A stretch of 64,000 nt of DNA from Rhytidiadelphus loreus (GCA_947034895.1 OX344762.1:10917501-10981500), one strand, 5' to 3'. Shown: positions 50,701 to 61,404, counted from the first letter of the stretch. Made by a program: numbers and translations. The notes: a model not told the origin generated them from the sequence alone.

Positions 50701-52171
50701 AATGGAGGGGATGACGAATTTCGGATGGAAACCTCTTTAGGCACATCAATCTGGAGTTGTAGTAATACGAACGGTTTTTGCACGGTAAGAGCGACTTCTC
50801 ATATTGTCAGCATCTCGTCATTCTTAATAATTATTATGGATAACCTGAATTCGATACCTCATTGTAGGGTTACTTACTGCAAAATCATAATTCGATTAGA
50901 GCTTCGTTGATTTAGTTATGTATGTTTTACGCACTAGTTTATCAACCACAGTTATTACGGTTCATGAAAATAAGCTCACGAAAATCACATTCCTTGTGTT
51001 GCAGGGGTCAACAGAAGCTGATATTATCTCATTTTGGCGACCTGATCCACCACCTGGGTGAGTCCCTTTGACTTGGCCGCATTATGTGGTATTTTACGTG
51101 TGAGAGGAAATACTAGCAACTTGTATTCGCACTTAAACTTGCGATACTCCAGTGTTTCACATGAGCTGTTGGAAATATTCGAAGAATTGTTTTGATTTGA
51201 ATGTCAAAATTTCACCGACTGAGCTGGTTGCACTGTTTGTGGAAGCTAAGCTCTTAGTTTTCATTATCTATCTTGCAGGTACGTATCTGTTGGAGATGTG
51301 GCATACGTTGGAGACTATCCAGACAGTCAAACGGTCACAGCCTACAGATACGACGAGGGTCGATTTGAGAAGCCTGTGGGTTTTGATCTGGTATGAACGT
51401 CTACTTTCACCAAACTATTCCCTCTTCGATTTGAGTTTGGTCATGTCCTTCGTTGTAATTAGATAAAACGTTCATGAGGCTTCTCACATCTTATACGTTC
51501 ATCTCTCTCTAGTTGCACACACGACATTTGGATGTTGTCAATAACGTGTGAACACAGCTTGGCAGATTCTCAGGATATGCTGGGAATGTACAATTGTAAA
51601 GTTGTGAACATATGACGGGAGTCAATTTGTTTCCCTGAGCCAGTACAATTAGAGAGGGTACAGGGGAAATTTTACTCATCTTTCATGAAGACATATAATT
51701 TTTCTTTTGCACCACAATTTCAACTTCTTTTCCGACCATTGAAAGATGATCTCCCCATTGCACACGTCTCCGTGATTGATGTCCAAATATCATGGGAACG
51801 TCTAACCTTTCCGAAAGCCCTTTTCTAAGCAGTCTACATACTTTGGACAGGTATGGAGGAACTGGAAAGATGGATCTGGCAGTCCCATTTCCATTTGGAT
51901 GCCGAAGGCGCCAGAAGGTTATGTGGCACTCGGGTGCGTGGTGTGCGATGACTATCAAGAGCCGCAACTGGACGTGGTTTGGTGTGTAAAGCGTGATTTG
52001 ACGGAAGACGCGACCTTGGAGGAGACCGCGATTTGGAAGGCCCCAAGTGAAGCTCCCTGGCAATGTTTCATCTACCCAGTGGAAAGTGAGGTCAAGACCT
52101 TCATTGCGCTGCGAGAGGAGAGTAATGAGCACACGCCCAAGCCTAGGAAAATGGCTACTCCTGCTCCATAA
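18759..52171 (+). CDS. Giant VPS13-family bridge-like lipid-transfer protein with PH, C2 and Vps62-like modules
   Basis: VPS13 proteins form long hydrophobic grooves that move phospholipids between membranes at contact sites. I followed 69 exons in unbroken phase (13,923 nt, about 4640 aa); exon lists are in the segment entries. Order: Chorein/VPS13 N-terminus (1 to about 550), PH domain (about 870-982), VPS13 middle (983-2215), Vps62/DUF946-like repeats (2216-2620), C2 (about 2895-2985), SHR-BD (about 3450-3815), VPS13 C-terminus with PH-like end (about 4060-4308), further Vps62-like repeats (4480-4640). The start MLEEQLAFYLDKYLGEYVKG is the classic N-terminus. The order matches, from memory, the Arabidopsis At4g17140 type, about 400 aa shorter; the excess is mostly acidic or Ser-rich linkers. 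Intron 6 has a GC donor. Individual exon edges may be off by a few codons. Confidence 0.93.
27014..28695 (+). other. VPS13 segment 2: inserted pleckstrin homology domain (exons 18-21)
   Basis: Exons: 27014-27223, 28067-28176, 28363-28459 and 28597-28695, residues 811-982. The PH signature is visible as SWKGVGHREAKWESRYGALA, then PFLYLLESDSS, IGKKVFNVPEE and a last helix with the invariant Trp in DEDTRNNWQGRFAGAIYR. The family's role would be phosphoinositide or membrane binding. Intron 18 (27224-28066, 843 bp) is among the longest of the gene and holds no feature I can name. Confidence 0.9.
29248..36746 (+). other. VPS13 segment 3: middle region with Ser/acidic insertions (exons 22-36)
   Basis: Exons: 29248-29421, 29864-29938, 30341-30973, 31248-31751, 31926-32069, 32312-32425, 32608-32792, 32933-33041, 33197-33340, 33528-33878, 34077-34327, 34708-35131, 35296-35493, 35852-35952 and 36454-36746, residues 983-2215. 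Repeating-groove blocks include FVMRKNDMLIGAVLQALELED, LGNLRISDDN with ICDMRDPGGSSFIE, and FDFLLAVGEFFVPS. Exon 24 carries a roughly 140-residue Ser/Lys then Ser/Asp-rich insertion. Exon 25 has an acidic Glu/Lys/Ser linker. Exon 26 begins inside an otherwise open stretch; the acceptor gaccag/ATATAT was chosen by phase and homology. Confidence 0.88.
36969..39105 (+). other. VPS13 segment 4: Vps62/DUF946-like repeats (exons 37-41)
   Basis: Exons: 36969-37062, 37389-37781, 37971-38176, 38455-38641 and 38772-39105, residues 2216-2620. Four copies of a W-x-P-x-x-P-x-G motif are visible: FWRPRPPPGFGVLGD, VWLPIPPEGYVALGC, IWRPNVPSGCAMVGD and FWIPVAPPGYSVIGC. They alternate between a final Asp and Cys. 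Such repeats are typical of the Vps62 family and of plant VPS13 proteins; their exact role is not established. Confidence 0.85.
37155..37196. repeat. Small perfect hairpin in VPS13 intron 37
   Basis: TTATCTTTGATGGC (37155-37168) is the exact inverse of GCCATCAAAGATAA (37183-37196), a 14-bp stem around a 14-nt loop. No function can be assigned; it may be the footprint of a small mobile element. Confidence 0.7.
39328..41880 (+). other. VPS13 segment 5: groove continuation and C2 domain (exons 42-48)
   Basis: Exons: 39328-39489, 39772-39935, 40169-40352, 40613-40909, 41139-41324, 41525-41567 and 41735-41880, residues 2621-3014. The first exons resemble VPS13 repeats (VNVSVANANMLLEAYSSW). From about residue 2895 a C2-like strand pattern follows: MAAIRIVPVHAD, VRVFWDEVFVFEV, RIEIVVNDLSRG and LPVGYCTFEL. 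The domain would bind membrane, possibly with calcium. An acidic linker closes exon 48. Confidence 0.85.
42082..46646 (+). other. VPS13 segment 6: SHR-BD (VAB) region (exons 49-57)
   Basis: Exons: 42082-42615, 42922-43227, 43514-43984, 44150-44217, 44761-45097, 45369-45467, 45592-45747, 45927-46108 and 46397-46646, residues 3015-3815. Exon 50 has GWVWMTDWRLDRTG followed by RRRRWIRSRLC, resembling a DysF/peroxin Trp-Arg motif. The SHR-BD block is marked by APLDLVNFLPVPCKYTV, IQFYVPCWLDSAGCPSLKYK and LFTNRLGLPLELRQADGDQ. In other VPS13 proteins this region recruits adaptor proteins. Confidence 0.87.
46226..46245. other. Stowaway-like terminal motif in VPS13 intron 56
   Basis: The string TACTCCCTCCGTCCCGAAAT matches the well-known terminal sequence of Stowaway/mariner MITEs with its TA. 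No inverted partner (GGGACGGAGGGAG) is present nearby, so this is at best a truncated or excised copy. Confidence 0.3.
46848..49845 (+). other. VPS13 segment 7: VPS13 C-terminal domain and PH-like end (exons 58-64)
   Basis: Exons: 46848-47143, 47267-47441, 47653-47792, 48156-48282, 48671-48892, 49074-49433 and 49687-49845, residues 3816-4308. VGISKLGLSIVDHQPRELVF, VKRDLIHQPLQLLTGVNVIG, the Gly-rich GVGAGVVQGTTSLARGVGYG and ITNRRVLML are the usual ATG2/VPS13 C-terminal signatures. The region is linked to lipid-droplet and mitochondrial binding in other organisms. Confidence 0.9.
50129..52171 (+). other. VPS13 segment 8: C-terminal Vps62-like repeat pair (exons 65-69)
   Basis: Exons: 50129-50398, 50542-50784, 51005-51057, 51279-51390 and 51851-52171, residues 4309-4640, ending in TAA at 52169-52171. 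Exon 65 completes the PH-like C-terminal part (TTQWEIQWNNLLSVEAN). Exon 66 is a Ser/Gly-rich linker, the least certain exon because it rests on phase alone. Exons 67-69 carry FWRPDPPPGYVSVGD and IWMPKAPEGYVALGC, repeating the segment-4 motif. Confidence 0.82.
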
Positions 52172-55100
52172 ATGGCAACTAGCATTCTAGGTAACATTTT
52201 CAATCTATATGTTTTAGGTCTTCAGTCTTTCTAGAGGTTCTGAGATCGTACTACACAACTTGTTGTCGGCATAGATGATCATTGGATTGTTATACTAGAG
52301 ATTGTTATTGGTGTTGATAAATAAAAGTGTCTTGGATCCCGTGCAATAGGCACCAAAGTGGATCCACCGGATGGGCACAATGTAAATTTTCTCAGCTCAC
52401 GTCAAGTGTTACTCATGTGTAATATAAAGTATCAAAAGTCGATGACTTGATTTTGAGTTGATGATCAAGTTAGTGTGCCTGCATGCTTGAAGTACACTCA
52501 ATAGTGCACCACTCCACAGTTTCATCACGATTCAACAATGCAATCTTGAGTTTATAATGATAAAAGTTGACCAATAATGAGTTGTCCAACAGAGAGCAAC
52601 AGTCTTTAAGCCCAAAATTCTCTACAACGTTGTGCCGAAAGTTTGTAAGTTTGTATGAAGGAATCTATACTTACAACACTCAAAAAATTCCAAAGAATCT
52701 GGAGTCACAGCTGAAAGTTTGTATGAAGGAATCTATACTTACAACACTCTCAAAAAAATTCCAAAGAATTTGGAGTAATCTTTCCTTTTATGTAACGGCT
52801 TTACTTCAAAGCAGTTTCAAGAACGAGGAATAGGAGTTTCACTATGCTTCATGAATTTTTCTTACTTTGGCATCAAAATATACTAAATTTTAGGGGTTGG
52901 ATACCTTTACCGCACACATTGCGGACCATTATTTCTTTGATTATTTCTTTGATTTGTGTTGTAAATAAGTTTAGATTTCTATCCTATTATTTTATTCATT
53001 ACATTAGGAGAAATATAAGTCCTCGTAGAGGCTATTAGTTAATTTCATGTGCTTTGAAGTTGTTCATAATTATGCTTGAATAGGATTATGGGTCATGACC
53101 ATATTGCTTTAATTAGTAGTAACAAGTGGTCCATAGTACTTGGAACAAGGCATTCCTCTTCTTTGGGCCGTGCAAGTATGATGTGTAGGAGATCTATGTA
53201 ATCATCTAAGAGTTAGAATGTACTACTCAGTCACTGTTGAACATTGTTTGAATTGATTGCTAAACTCATGGTGATAAGTTGGTGGTGACTTCAATTTTTG
53301 TTTGAGTGTAATAAATAGCTTTAAGAAGCGCATGATTACAAGAAATATTAGTACATTGTTTACACACATCCCAAAATTTATTATAAAAAACCACACTCAT
53401 TGTCAAACCAATGACAAAAATAGCTAGGACATTCAAGTAGTATCTCTTGCATGCGTGGCCATAGCTTGTCAAGCTCACTATTTGTGTGATATAGTGATAT
53501 AATTTTAGATTTTAACCGACAATCATGCACAATTATATCCTTCACATGTAGGTCCAAGCATCAGGGACGTTGTTGATGTGCAAACATTTTTTTCCTTCCT
53601 TGTCACATTTCACATTTCACCTAAATGTATAATTCTACAATATTGCATGGAGTATTGATTGTCCTGTCACGCCCAACCACACACCTCAGAAAAGTTCTTC
53701 GAGATTCTTGAGCACGGGGGGACTTGAGCTTGATCCTGGGGCTATTTATTTACAGAAGCTCTACTGTATTCATGCCATTCTCCGTCTCATAAAAGCTCAA
53801 TTCTCAAAACTTACAGACAACGAGTTCTCAACAACTGGCGTTTAGCAATCACCATTGGAGGTCAACTTCAAACCCATGTTCCTTTAGTACGTGTCCAATC
53901 TAAAAAAGAGTTTGTTCACATTGGAAGCAATAACTAAACTCGATTCTAATAACATTTGAGTCAATGCATAACAGTTGCTGTTCAAAAACATATGTTCTTT
54001 TTCGTTCAAAAATTGTACGAATTCCAATTTCTACTTTGGATTAGCACATTTGGTAACTTTTCCTAAATGTTGTATTTCAACGATGAAAGCCAGGCACTAG
54101 ATTGGTCTTTCTTGTGTGTACAAATGCATACACTTTGGGATGAACAACTGAGTTTTAATTAATTTGTTTTGCTTGTATAGTCTTGACTACGTTTATGCCA
54201 GTGAAGATTGCTGTCTGCATTACACAAAATAATTTCAAGAAAAATTCAGAGAGCACCTGTCCTAAAAAATTTAAGAGCAGTCATTGTCTTGTCATTGTGT
54301 ATTGAGCACCCGTGAGAGGTCTCTTAGATCGGTACCTCCCACCATCATAGCCTCCTGCACATGAGTCTCATGGAGTTTCATTGTCTCAATAAGATGCATA
54401 ACCGACTTCCGATAATTTATCTACAGTCTTTATGAACTAGTTAGAGTTCTCATCATCAAATAGTGACTGCTTACTCATGCTGCTGTTGCACCGTCAACAA
54501 AGTGCACATGACAAGATTCAATAAACTTGCACAGGAACTTCATGGCTCGTACAAAAAAATAATTTTATGGTGAACCCCCGAATGCCCAGGAAAGTCCCCA
54601 TGATATTGAGACCATGGCACTGTGTTACTGAAAGAGTTTGGTGTAGTCGAAGTGAGCCCTTTTTGCAATCGTGATTCTCTTCCAACTCAAGTTGGAAATT
54701 ACCAAATTACGACCAGTATATATACTGATCTAAGTTAGCAGCTAAGAGACCCACCCACAGCATGAAGATTTGCAAAAGCCACTCTGCCAGATCGAAGGAG
54801 CTTTATATCAGTGAGACATAGTCGTCAACAATTTTGTGCAACGGTCGTCACGGTACGAAACAGCAGCTGGACATCAATGTCAGCGGCATTGATTTCAGGT
54901 TGCAATGCAATGCTCCGTGAAAGAGTGTTGAGGTACTTGCAATACATACAAGCTCTCCCAGGCAAGGCCACTCACATGCAAAAAGCAAATGAACTCGCCA
55001 AGTCAGTGCCAAAATAGATTTCTTTTCGCAGAACATAACAAAAATTTCAAACTTCCAACAATTGACTTTGCAATGACAATGATCGAGTGACTGCGAAAGA

Positions 55101-57010
55101 ATACGAAGAACCGAAAAAACCAGACAAAATCAGTATAATAATATTCTAACCAATTCTTTCTGGAAATTAAAGGGGAAATTTTTTTTTTTTTAAAAGATGA
55201 TGTGATACGTCACCGTCGCTAGTAAATGTTGTGATGGGTTCACCCTTCCATGACAGCCAGCTGCTTCAATTCCCTGAGTGAGTTTCCCCTCCTGCTCTGA
55301 CTTGCATAATTTTCAGGTGCAGCATGGGCGGTGCTACAGTACCAACCCCGACCAGAAGTAACCTCTTGAAAAAACCACAATTTATCACACCCCGGGCGGG
55401 CGGGCCAGTATATTGAAGGATTGTGCAGAAAAGGGGGGGTGGGGGTGGAAATCATTCACCATGCTGACGCACCTGTCGAACTCAATCTGGCGTCATGAGG
55501 ACGATTTGCTTGAGCAATTAATTGCACTAAAATCTGTCGTTTTAACTGAAACGTTAATCTCATTATCTTGGCGTCTGAAAATTCAGGACGTCGATCAACG
55601 AGAGCGACCTGAAATGTACAGATACATGAGTCCTAGTAAGACAGTTTTTAGAGCTCTGTCTGTCGCGCGCAGTTGAAAGTCACAATCTTGGCTCAATTCA
55701 CAACTTACTCTGAATTGACGTTCTGCGCAAATTTCCAATGTAAAGTACAGTCCTTTGTAGACTCCTCACGACCTCCCCACGTACGTAACGTACTCTTCAC
55801 CAAACACGGCAAGCCCCAACTCGAAGACGAACAAAATTTTACAACTTAGATTCGGTCATGAAAAAGACTAATTGAACAAATAGTCCCCAAAATTAATGGC
55901 CCCCAAGGGTCGATGTATGCATGTAAAAACAAAAAGGTCGATCGCTGTCGGCGTCACCCCCTTTTTACCGCTTTAGTTAGTTACTTTGAGTTGGGCATTT
56001 GTAACGTTCAAATCAAACTTTCAGCTGCTTTGCACTTACTAAACAACAACCTTTCAATGCGTTTCGATCGTTTCCTAGACAGTGTACCAGTTCAGTCCGA
56101 GATGATTTAATTATTATTCTACGGAATGAACCAATCTGACGGGAGTTTATTTGCAGAATTAGTAGCTAGCTGTATCGATCAAGAAATCAATGTACTACCG
56201 AGTCTGTAGTGTGCATGCAGATGGCTTGCTAGCTCACCTGGTGGCCTGTTGCTTTTATTCGGACGTGCACCTTAAAAATCTCTGCCAATAATTAATGGTC
56301 CCATCACGGTCAAATCAACAGCAGCAGCCTCTTCACATTACTTGTGGAGCAAGAAGCTTAGCTATAAGAAGCTCATCCCGGAATCGACGACCTCCACAAT
56401 TTAGTCCCGAGTCGACCTTGAATCTCCAATGTCTTTCACCATTTGCTCATGGCTTCTTCAACACTAGATCTAGCAGATCAAAATGTCCAGACTGAGGAAC
56501 ATATGAAGTTGTAGCCTAGGGTAGTTTATTACTGTAGATGTATGCAAGCCTAGAATTGACAGAGAACTCAGATTGATGCTTGAAGGTTTGTCTTCGCAAA
56601 AGATTTCATTTGTCAAGTTCTGTGCTTGTGCCCTGTGCCGAATCGTTTCCTTCAACCTACGTACTGATCTTGTGAGAAGAACTTACATGCACAAGAACTC
56701 TCCAACTACAGCAGAAATAGATTGATCAGTCACCTAATTGTTTAGGACTCTCTTACGTAAACTGTCTGTTATCATTGCTCGATCGCCGTTTTGTTGGGCG
56801 CCTTCATGAATTCTTGAAACAGTTTCAAGTTCTTCGCAGCACAGTTCAGATCAGCATCACAGCTCATTCAGGAGATCTGAATTCGCATTCATGGTCCACA
56901 CATCATCGATCACAAGCTTCAGGAAACATCGAGAAACAATCATGGGAGGGCATGTGCATGGGATGCGCGCTGGAGATCGGTGCAAGGAGATAATTCGAAC
57001 AAGTTTCAAT
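52172..57010. other. Spacer between VPS13 and polyphenol oxidase
   Basis: There is no gene that I can support. It should contain the VPS13 3' UTR and, at its right end, the polyphenol oxidase promoter. A short tandem duplication lies at about 52647-52777. On the minus strand between about 54.2 and 55.0 kb there are short protein-like islands in several frames without a continuous ORF. The rest is ordinary moderately AT-rich DNA. Confidence 0.45.
52647..52777. repeat. ~67-bp imperfect tandem duplication
   Basis: A unit beginning agtttgtatgaaggaatcta and ending aaagaat(c/t)tggagt occurs twice in direct orientation, starting near 52647 and 52714, with a few small differences. No function is suggested. 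Confidence 0.8.
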
Positions 57011-58630
57011 ATGCGAGACCCGGTTATCATCACGAGTCTGATTCCGACGTTGCTGATAACAATTCTCGTCTATGAGACCCTGTGCACGCGTCCCGCCATG
57101 GCCGCTCCGATTCCTGCGCCCGACATCCCCAACCACTGCAACAGCGAGGAGCACTGCTGCATGCCTCTCCCTTACATAGGCAAACCAGTTCGCCATTTCA
57201 CCCCCAACGCCACTCTGCCCCTGCGCGTCCGCCGCCCCATCCACACCCTCCCTGCGGACGCCATCAGCAAACTGGAGCGTGCTTACGCTCTCCAACGCGC
57301 TCTTCCCCAGAAAGACCCCCGTCACCTCTTCAACCAGGCGAAGCTGCACTGCCTGTACTGCGACAACGCGTATTCCTATCCCGACATGCCGTGGCCGCTG
57401 GAGATTCACAACGGCTGGCTGTTCCTGCCTTACCACCGTATGTTCATGTACTTCCACGAGCGCATCCTGGCGAAGCTGCTCGACGATGACACGTTCGCGC
57501 TGCCTTACTGGAACTGGGACAACCAAACGCCGGAGGCTCCTTTTGCGAACACGCTGCCGGATGTCTACGCGTTGAACAAATCCTCGTCGTTGTGGAACCG
57601 GAATCGGAATGATTGCGCACAGCCGCCATACACGGTGGATCTGAACTCAGCCGGCGGGTGCACGAACAAGACAGCGGAGGAGCTCAGGGTCATGAATACG
57701 CGATTGATGTATACGCAGATTGTGGCCGGCTCGCCAACGCCGAATTTGTTCTTTGGACAACCGTATCGCTATGGTGACTCTGGTGGCTATGGCCCCGGGA
57801 CGTTGGAAGACACGCCCCACGGGAACGTGCACTTGTGGGTGGGCCGTCCCGACGCGCCGACGGCGTTCGACGACATGGGCAACTTCGGACGGTCCGCGAG
57901 AGACCCCATCTTCTTCGGCCATCACGGGAACATCGACCGAATTTGGGAGCTTTGGAAGACGCTGCCGGGGGGGCAGCGCCGGGAGCCCGTGCACCGCGAC
58001 TTCCTCGACGCGCAGTTCACATTCTACGATGAGAACGCGGATCTCGTGATCGTGAATGTGTCCCAGACGCTGGACACGAAGATTCTGGGATACGAGTATG
58101 AGGAGTCGACTGCGGCCTGGATTACGAACGGGGAGAGAGCTGGTGAAGAGCACATCGTCCCGTTCTGCAACCCCACGAATTCATCTCAGACGCGCGCCAT
58201 GATTTCCACCACGCCTGAGCTTCAAACTAGCGATGTTTTGGCATCGCAGCCACTCACATTCCGCGTGCCTCGTTCAGAACAGAGTAGTTGTGGCGAAGAG
58301 GTTTTGGAAATCTCGGGGATTCAATTAGACTCCTCCTTGCAGGCGCACTGGGAAGCGTATCTGTTCTACCCGTCCGCCGATGCGAGCACGTCCGTGAGCT
58401 GCCCTGAATTCGTGGGCACGTTCAATCACATTCCGCATGTCGGGCAGGCGCAGCTGAACAATGAGCGCGAGTGGCGGGTGGCGGTGCGGACGAAACTGGC
58501 GCTGCTGGGGAAACAGAATTACTCGGATGTGGTGGTGACGCTGGCGCAGTTTGGTCCTAGTATGCAAAATCTACGGTTCGGGGGAGCACGGATTGTGTGG
58601 GATACCAGTCCTGGTAATTCCACGGCGTGA
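57011..58630 (+). CDS. Polyphenol oxidase (tyrosinase/catechol oxidase family), secretory, intronless
   Basis: It oxidises phenols to quinones with a type-3 dicopper centre. The product is 539 aa from the ATG at 57011. This start was chosen because it places a hydrophobic segment (residues 5-21, VIITSLIPTLLITILVY) at the N-terminus as a signal peptide; the frame is open 40 codons further up, to 56891. CuA ligands are His113 (KLHCLYC), His133 (EIHNGW) and His142 (PYHR), with Cys117 for the Cys-His thioether. CuB ligands are His270 and His274 (EDTPHGNVHLWVG) and a His of FFGHHGNIDR near 304. A PPO1_DWL-like block (DFLDAQFTFYDE) and a C-terminal beta domain follow. Several Asn-X-Ser/Thr sites, such as 66, 171, 219 and 349, fit secretion. 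There is no plastid transit peptide, unlike most seed-plant enzymes. Intronless secretory copies are known from bryophytes. Substrate preference cannot be read. Confidence 0.93.
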   Translation: MRDPVIITSLIPTLLITILVYETLCTRPAMAAPIPAPDIPNHCNSEEHCCMPLPYIGKPVRHFTPNATLPLRVRRPIHTLPADAISKLERAYALQRALPQKDPRHLFNQAKLHCLYCDNAYSYPDMPWPLEIHNGWLFLPYHRMFMYFHERILAKLLDDDTFALPYWNWDNQTPEAPFANTLPDVYALNKSSSLWNRNRNDCAQPPYTVDLNSAGGCTNKTAEELRVMNTRLMYTQIVAGSPTPNLFFGQPYRYGDSGGYGPGTLEDTPHGNVHLWVGRPDAPTAFDDMGNFGRSARDPIFFGHHGNIDRIWELWKTLPGGQRREPVHRDFLDAQFTFYDENADLVIVNVSQTLDTKILGYEYEESTAAWITNGERAGEEHIVPFCNPTNSSQTRAMISTTPELQTSDVLASQPLTFRVPRSEQSSCGEEVLEISGIQLDSSLQAHWEAYLFYPSADASTSVSCPEFVGTFNHIPHVGQAQLNNEREWRVAVRTKLALLGKQNYSDVVVTLAQFGPSMQNLRFGGARIVWDTSPGNSTA

Positions 58631-60833
58631 ACATGGGGATGCTGCTCCTCAGATTTTCGATTTCACGGACTTCGGGATTCGCGATCGGTTGCAGTGGGGC
58701 TGAATTCTGATCCAGTCATATCAAGCTGCATTCACGATCGCTGTGCGTATTTCTAAGAAACTGAATTCTGAGGTGAATCTGTTCGTGTCATGCATTATGA
58801 ATAATGATCTGTCCTGGAAATGACCGGTGGAGGATTTTTAAGTCGGTTTCCGTTCAAATGTTTTCAAGTAATGAACACGTGCGTGTTGGCTGTACGTTAA
58901 TTAGATGCGACTCACAACTCGAGACAGAATTATCCGTTGATCTCGGTTGAATTGAAGCTTCAGTTGGAAATTCAATAAAATTGTGACGGGGACTTTTGTC
59001 CACGTTTTTCATTCAATATACTATCTGCATTGTCCGGAAACACAGATTCAGGTGATGACATTGCACAGGTGTCCCAAATTAGGATTTATCTGGACACATA
59101 CTAGGAACAATGAGGACGTTACGTAAAACACCATCTGCCCACTACAGTAGTAGGTAACACTAGACCTCTCTAATGCCACGGCCAAGTCGGCGAAAATGCA
59201 CACTATCGTATGTAATCCAACCCACACGGTCAGCTCCTACCCAAAAGAACTCCATATCCTATCCACAAACTCATGTGCAGGGCACTAGCTGAAACGCTGA
59301 ATTCGTCAAAATGTGTTGTCCCAGTCAGATGGTACGGTACATGCGACTCGTATGTCGTGTGCAAAGATTCCGAAGCATCTAGAAATCCAGAATCAGACGT
59401 TCAGATAGAAGCAGCAACTACCGCAGATGAAGCTCTCGTGACCTCGAATTCGTATCTCGCAAACCCATCTACTCGTATTCAGGGTAGATTACAGAAAGAT
59501 CACAGGTAGAGCTGAGACAGATGTACTTCGTAGTTGTCGAGAGTTGTGGACATCGTGGTGTCAGACATCCCCGATAGATTCCACATTTATCTGCCGGACG
59601 GGTACAAAAAGTTGCAACCAAGGTGGTTGTGCAACATGAACATTCTCTAATACGGATTCCCACTAACAGAAGCAATTCACTACGGCCTCCTGGAGTTGGG
59701 ATAAACTCACCCTCTAAATAACATAGTAGGACCTGGTCATCCTGTGAGTCCACTCCATACCCCACATCTGAGGATTACAGCAAGAAGCAAGGCCATCTAA
59801 AGTGATGATATTTTCCACTTTAATATTGCTGAGACACACCGGTGAATGTACAAAGTAATCTACAAGCAGTCTTACAACATCTTGAGAAGAAAGATCAGTT
59901 AGACGCTGTAACGGAAGGTTAATCGGCTATGAGTTAAAAGTCCTCATGTCATTCACTGGGTACGGGCATTCACCGGTAATTCTCCTGTAAATGAACATCA
60001 TTTGTTCAGCCTGAGTGAGGCAAAGCAACGGTTCCTACACAACCCAGTACACTGAAACTGTGACAAGAGTAACAATATAAAACGTTGAAGCCGATATACT
60101 CGACATTTCTAGAGTATAAGCAAGCGAATAGTTAGAAAATCAGGAAGATACATCTGACATTCACCTCCGACCATGATATCCCTGTTAGAACCTCGGGAAG
60201 ATAATGCAACATACGTATCCACTACGCCAAGAGTGCAGATTAAGGGACTCACCCAGCCTTGGCTGAATTGCATACACCTGACTGTAAAACTCAATTCTCT
60301 ATTCCACTACTTTTCCGGGGATCCTATTCACAATTTGCTCTGAACTGGTGCTTCCAAGCGCAAGCTTTTCCTATGTCTACACTCTTCCCTCAAATGCTAT
60401 TAACCTAATTACAACGCAACCAGGACCGCTCAATATTAAAGCCCATTCAGTGAAGATGAACAAACTCAAACCCTAGAACTAAAAGAGGCAAGACAGTCAA
60501 TAAGCGTGATAAGCACTGATAATCTATAGCAGCATGTTATCTTTTAAAATTCATAGAGAAAACATCATCTGTGTACTTGGAAAACGACTACAACCAGAAA
60601 TGTAAGCACCTCATCCTGAATAGACACCGTATGCCAAAATCGAGGAAAATCATTTTTATCTGTCATAAGGGTGAAACATATTTAAGCATTTCCGCAGCTG
60701 GAGAATTCCAAATAACCTGAGATTTTCAGACCTAAAATTTAGGTCAACTAAACCTAAGACCTCAAGTACCTCCCCTGCGCGGCGAGCAAAGCCATCGCCA
60801 CCACCACCGAAACGCCAATCGCCTCGCCGTTGC
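58631..60833. other. Convergent spacer between polyphenol oxidase and RPS16
   Basis: This must hold the 3' ends of two convergent genes. A 78-codon plus-strand ORF at 59273 and a 98-codon minus-strand ORF at 59469-59765 have no recognisable domain. No repeat or RNA gene was noticed. Confidence 0.45.
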
Positions 60834-61268
60834 TTAACGGTAAGACTTCTGGAAACGAGAGCGGGCACCACGACCTCCGAACTTCTTGGGCTCGCAGCGA
60901 CGGGGGTCAGCGACCAGCAATGTCCTGTCGTACCTCAAGAGAATATCCTTGATCTCCTTCTTGGACTGCTCGTCGACGTACTTCTGAAAGTAAGCCACAA
61001 GCGCCTTGGCAATACTCTGCCGGATGGCGTAAATCTGCGAGGTGTGACCTCCACCCTTCACGCGAATACGCATGTCGACGCCGGCAAACTTCTGCCTGCC
61101 CAGAAGGAGCACGGGCTCGAACGCCTTGTAACGCAGAATCTCGGGCTCCACAAGTTCGATGGGGCAACCATTGATTTTAATCAAACCCCGACCCTTCTTG
61201 CAATAGGTCACGGCCACGGCCGTCTTCTTGCGACCAAAGCACTGCACGGAATCCGTTGCGGTAGCCAT
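60834..61268 (-). CDS. RPS16: 40S ribosomal protein S16 (uS9)
   Basis: It is a small-subunit protein whose C-terminal tail reaches the P-site tRNA. The single exon encodes 144 aa, near the usual 146 of plant S16, with no internal stop. Signatures include [77 protein letters not shown], and the universal C-terminus with [20 protein letters not shown] then KSYR. The intact sequence and a telo-box upstream argue against a processed pseudogene. It is transcribed toward the polyphenol oxidase gene. Confidence 0.97.
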   Translation of the reverse strand: MATATDSVQCFGRKKTAVAVTYCKKGRGLIKINGCPIELVEPEILRYKAFEPVLLLGRQKFAGVDMRIRVKGGGHTSQIYAIRQSIAKALVAYFQKYVDEQSKKEIKDILLRYDRTLLVADPRRCEPKKFGGRGARSRFQKSYR

Positions 61269-61395
61269 GGTGATACAACACTACGTCGCGCTCGAGCCAG
61301 CGATAGACCTGTGGCGAAGTGAAAAGGGGTCTTTCGCAGCGCTCGCACGAGAGCTTGAAGCCAAAGAGAGCTTCTCCTTCGCGCCGCTCGCCCTA

Positions 61396-61404
61396 TTAGG
61401 GTTT
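61396..61404 (-). promoter_or_regulatory. Telo-box upstream of RPS16
   Basis: AAACCCTAA on the minus strand lies about 130 bp before the RPS16 start codon. Telo-boxes (AAACCCTA) are recurrent promoter elements of plant ribosomal-protein genes, so the context supports a role in growth-linked expression. Confidence 0.6.

Noticed and set aside
56903..57526. 207-codon minus-strand ORF opposite polyphenol oxidase
   Set aside because: GC-rich antisense shadow; the plus strand carries all copper-site motifs.
57647..58153. 168-codon minus-strand ORF opposite polyphenol oxidase
   Set aside because: Antisense shadow for the same reason.
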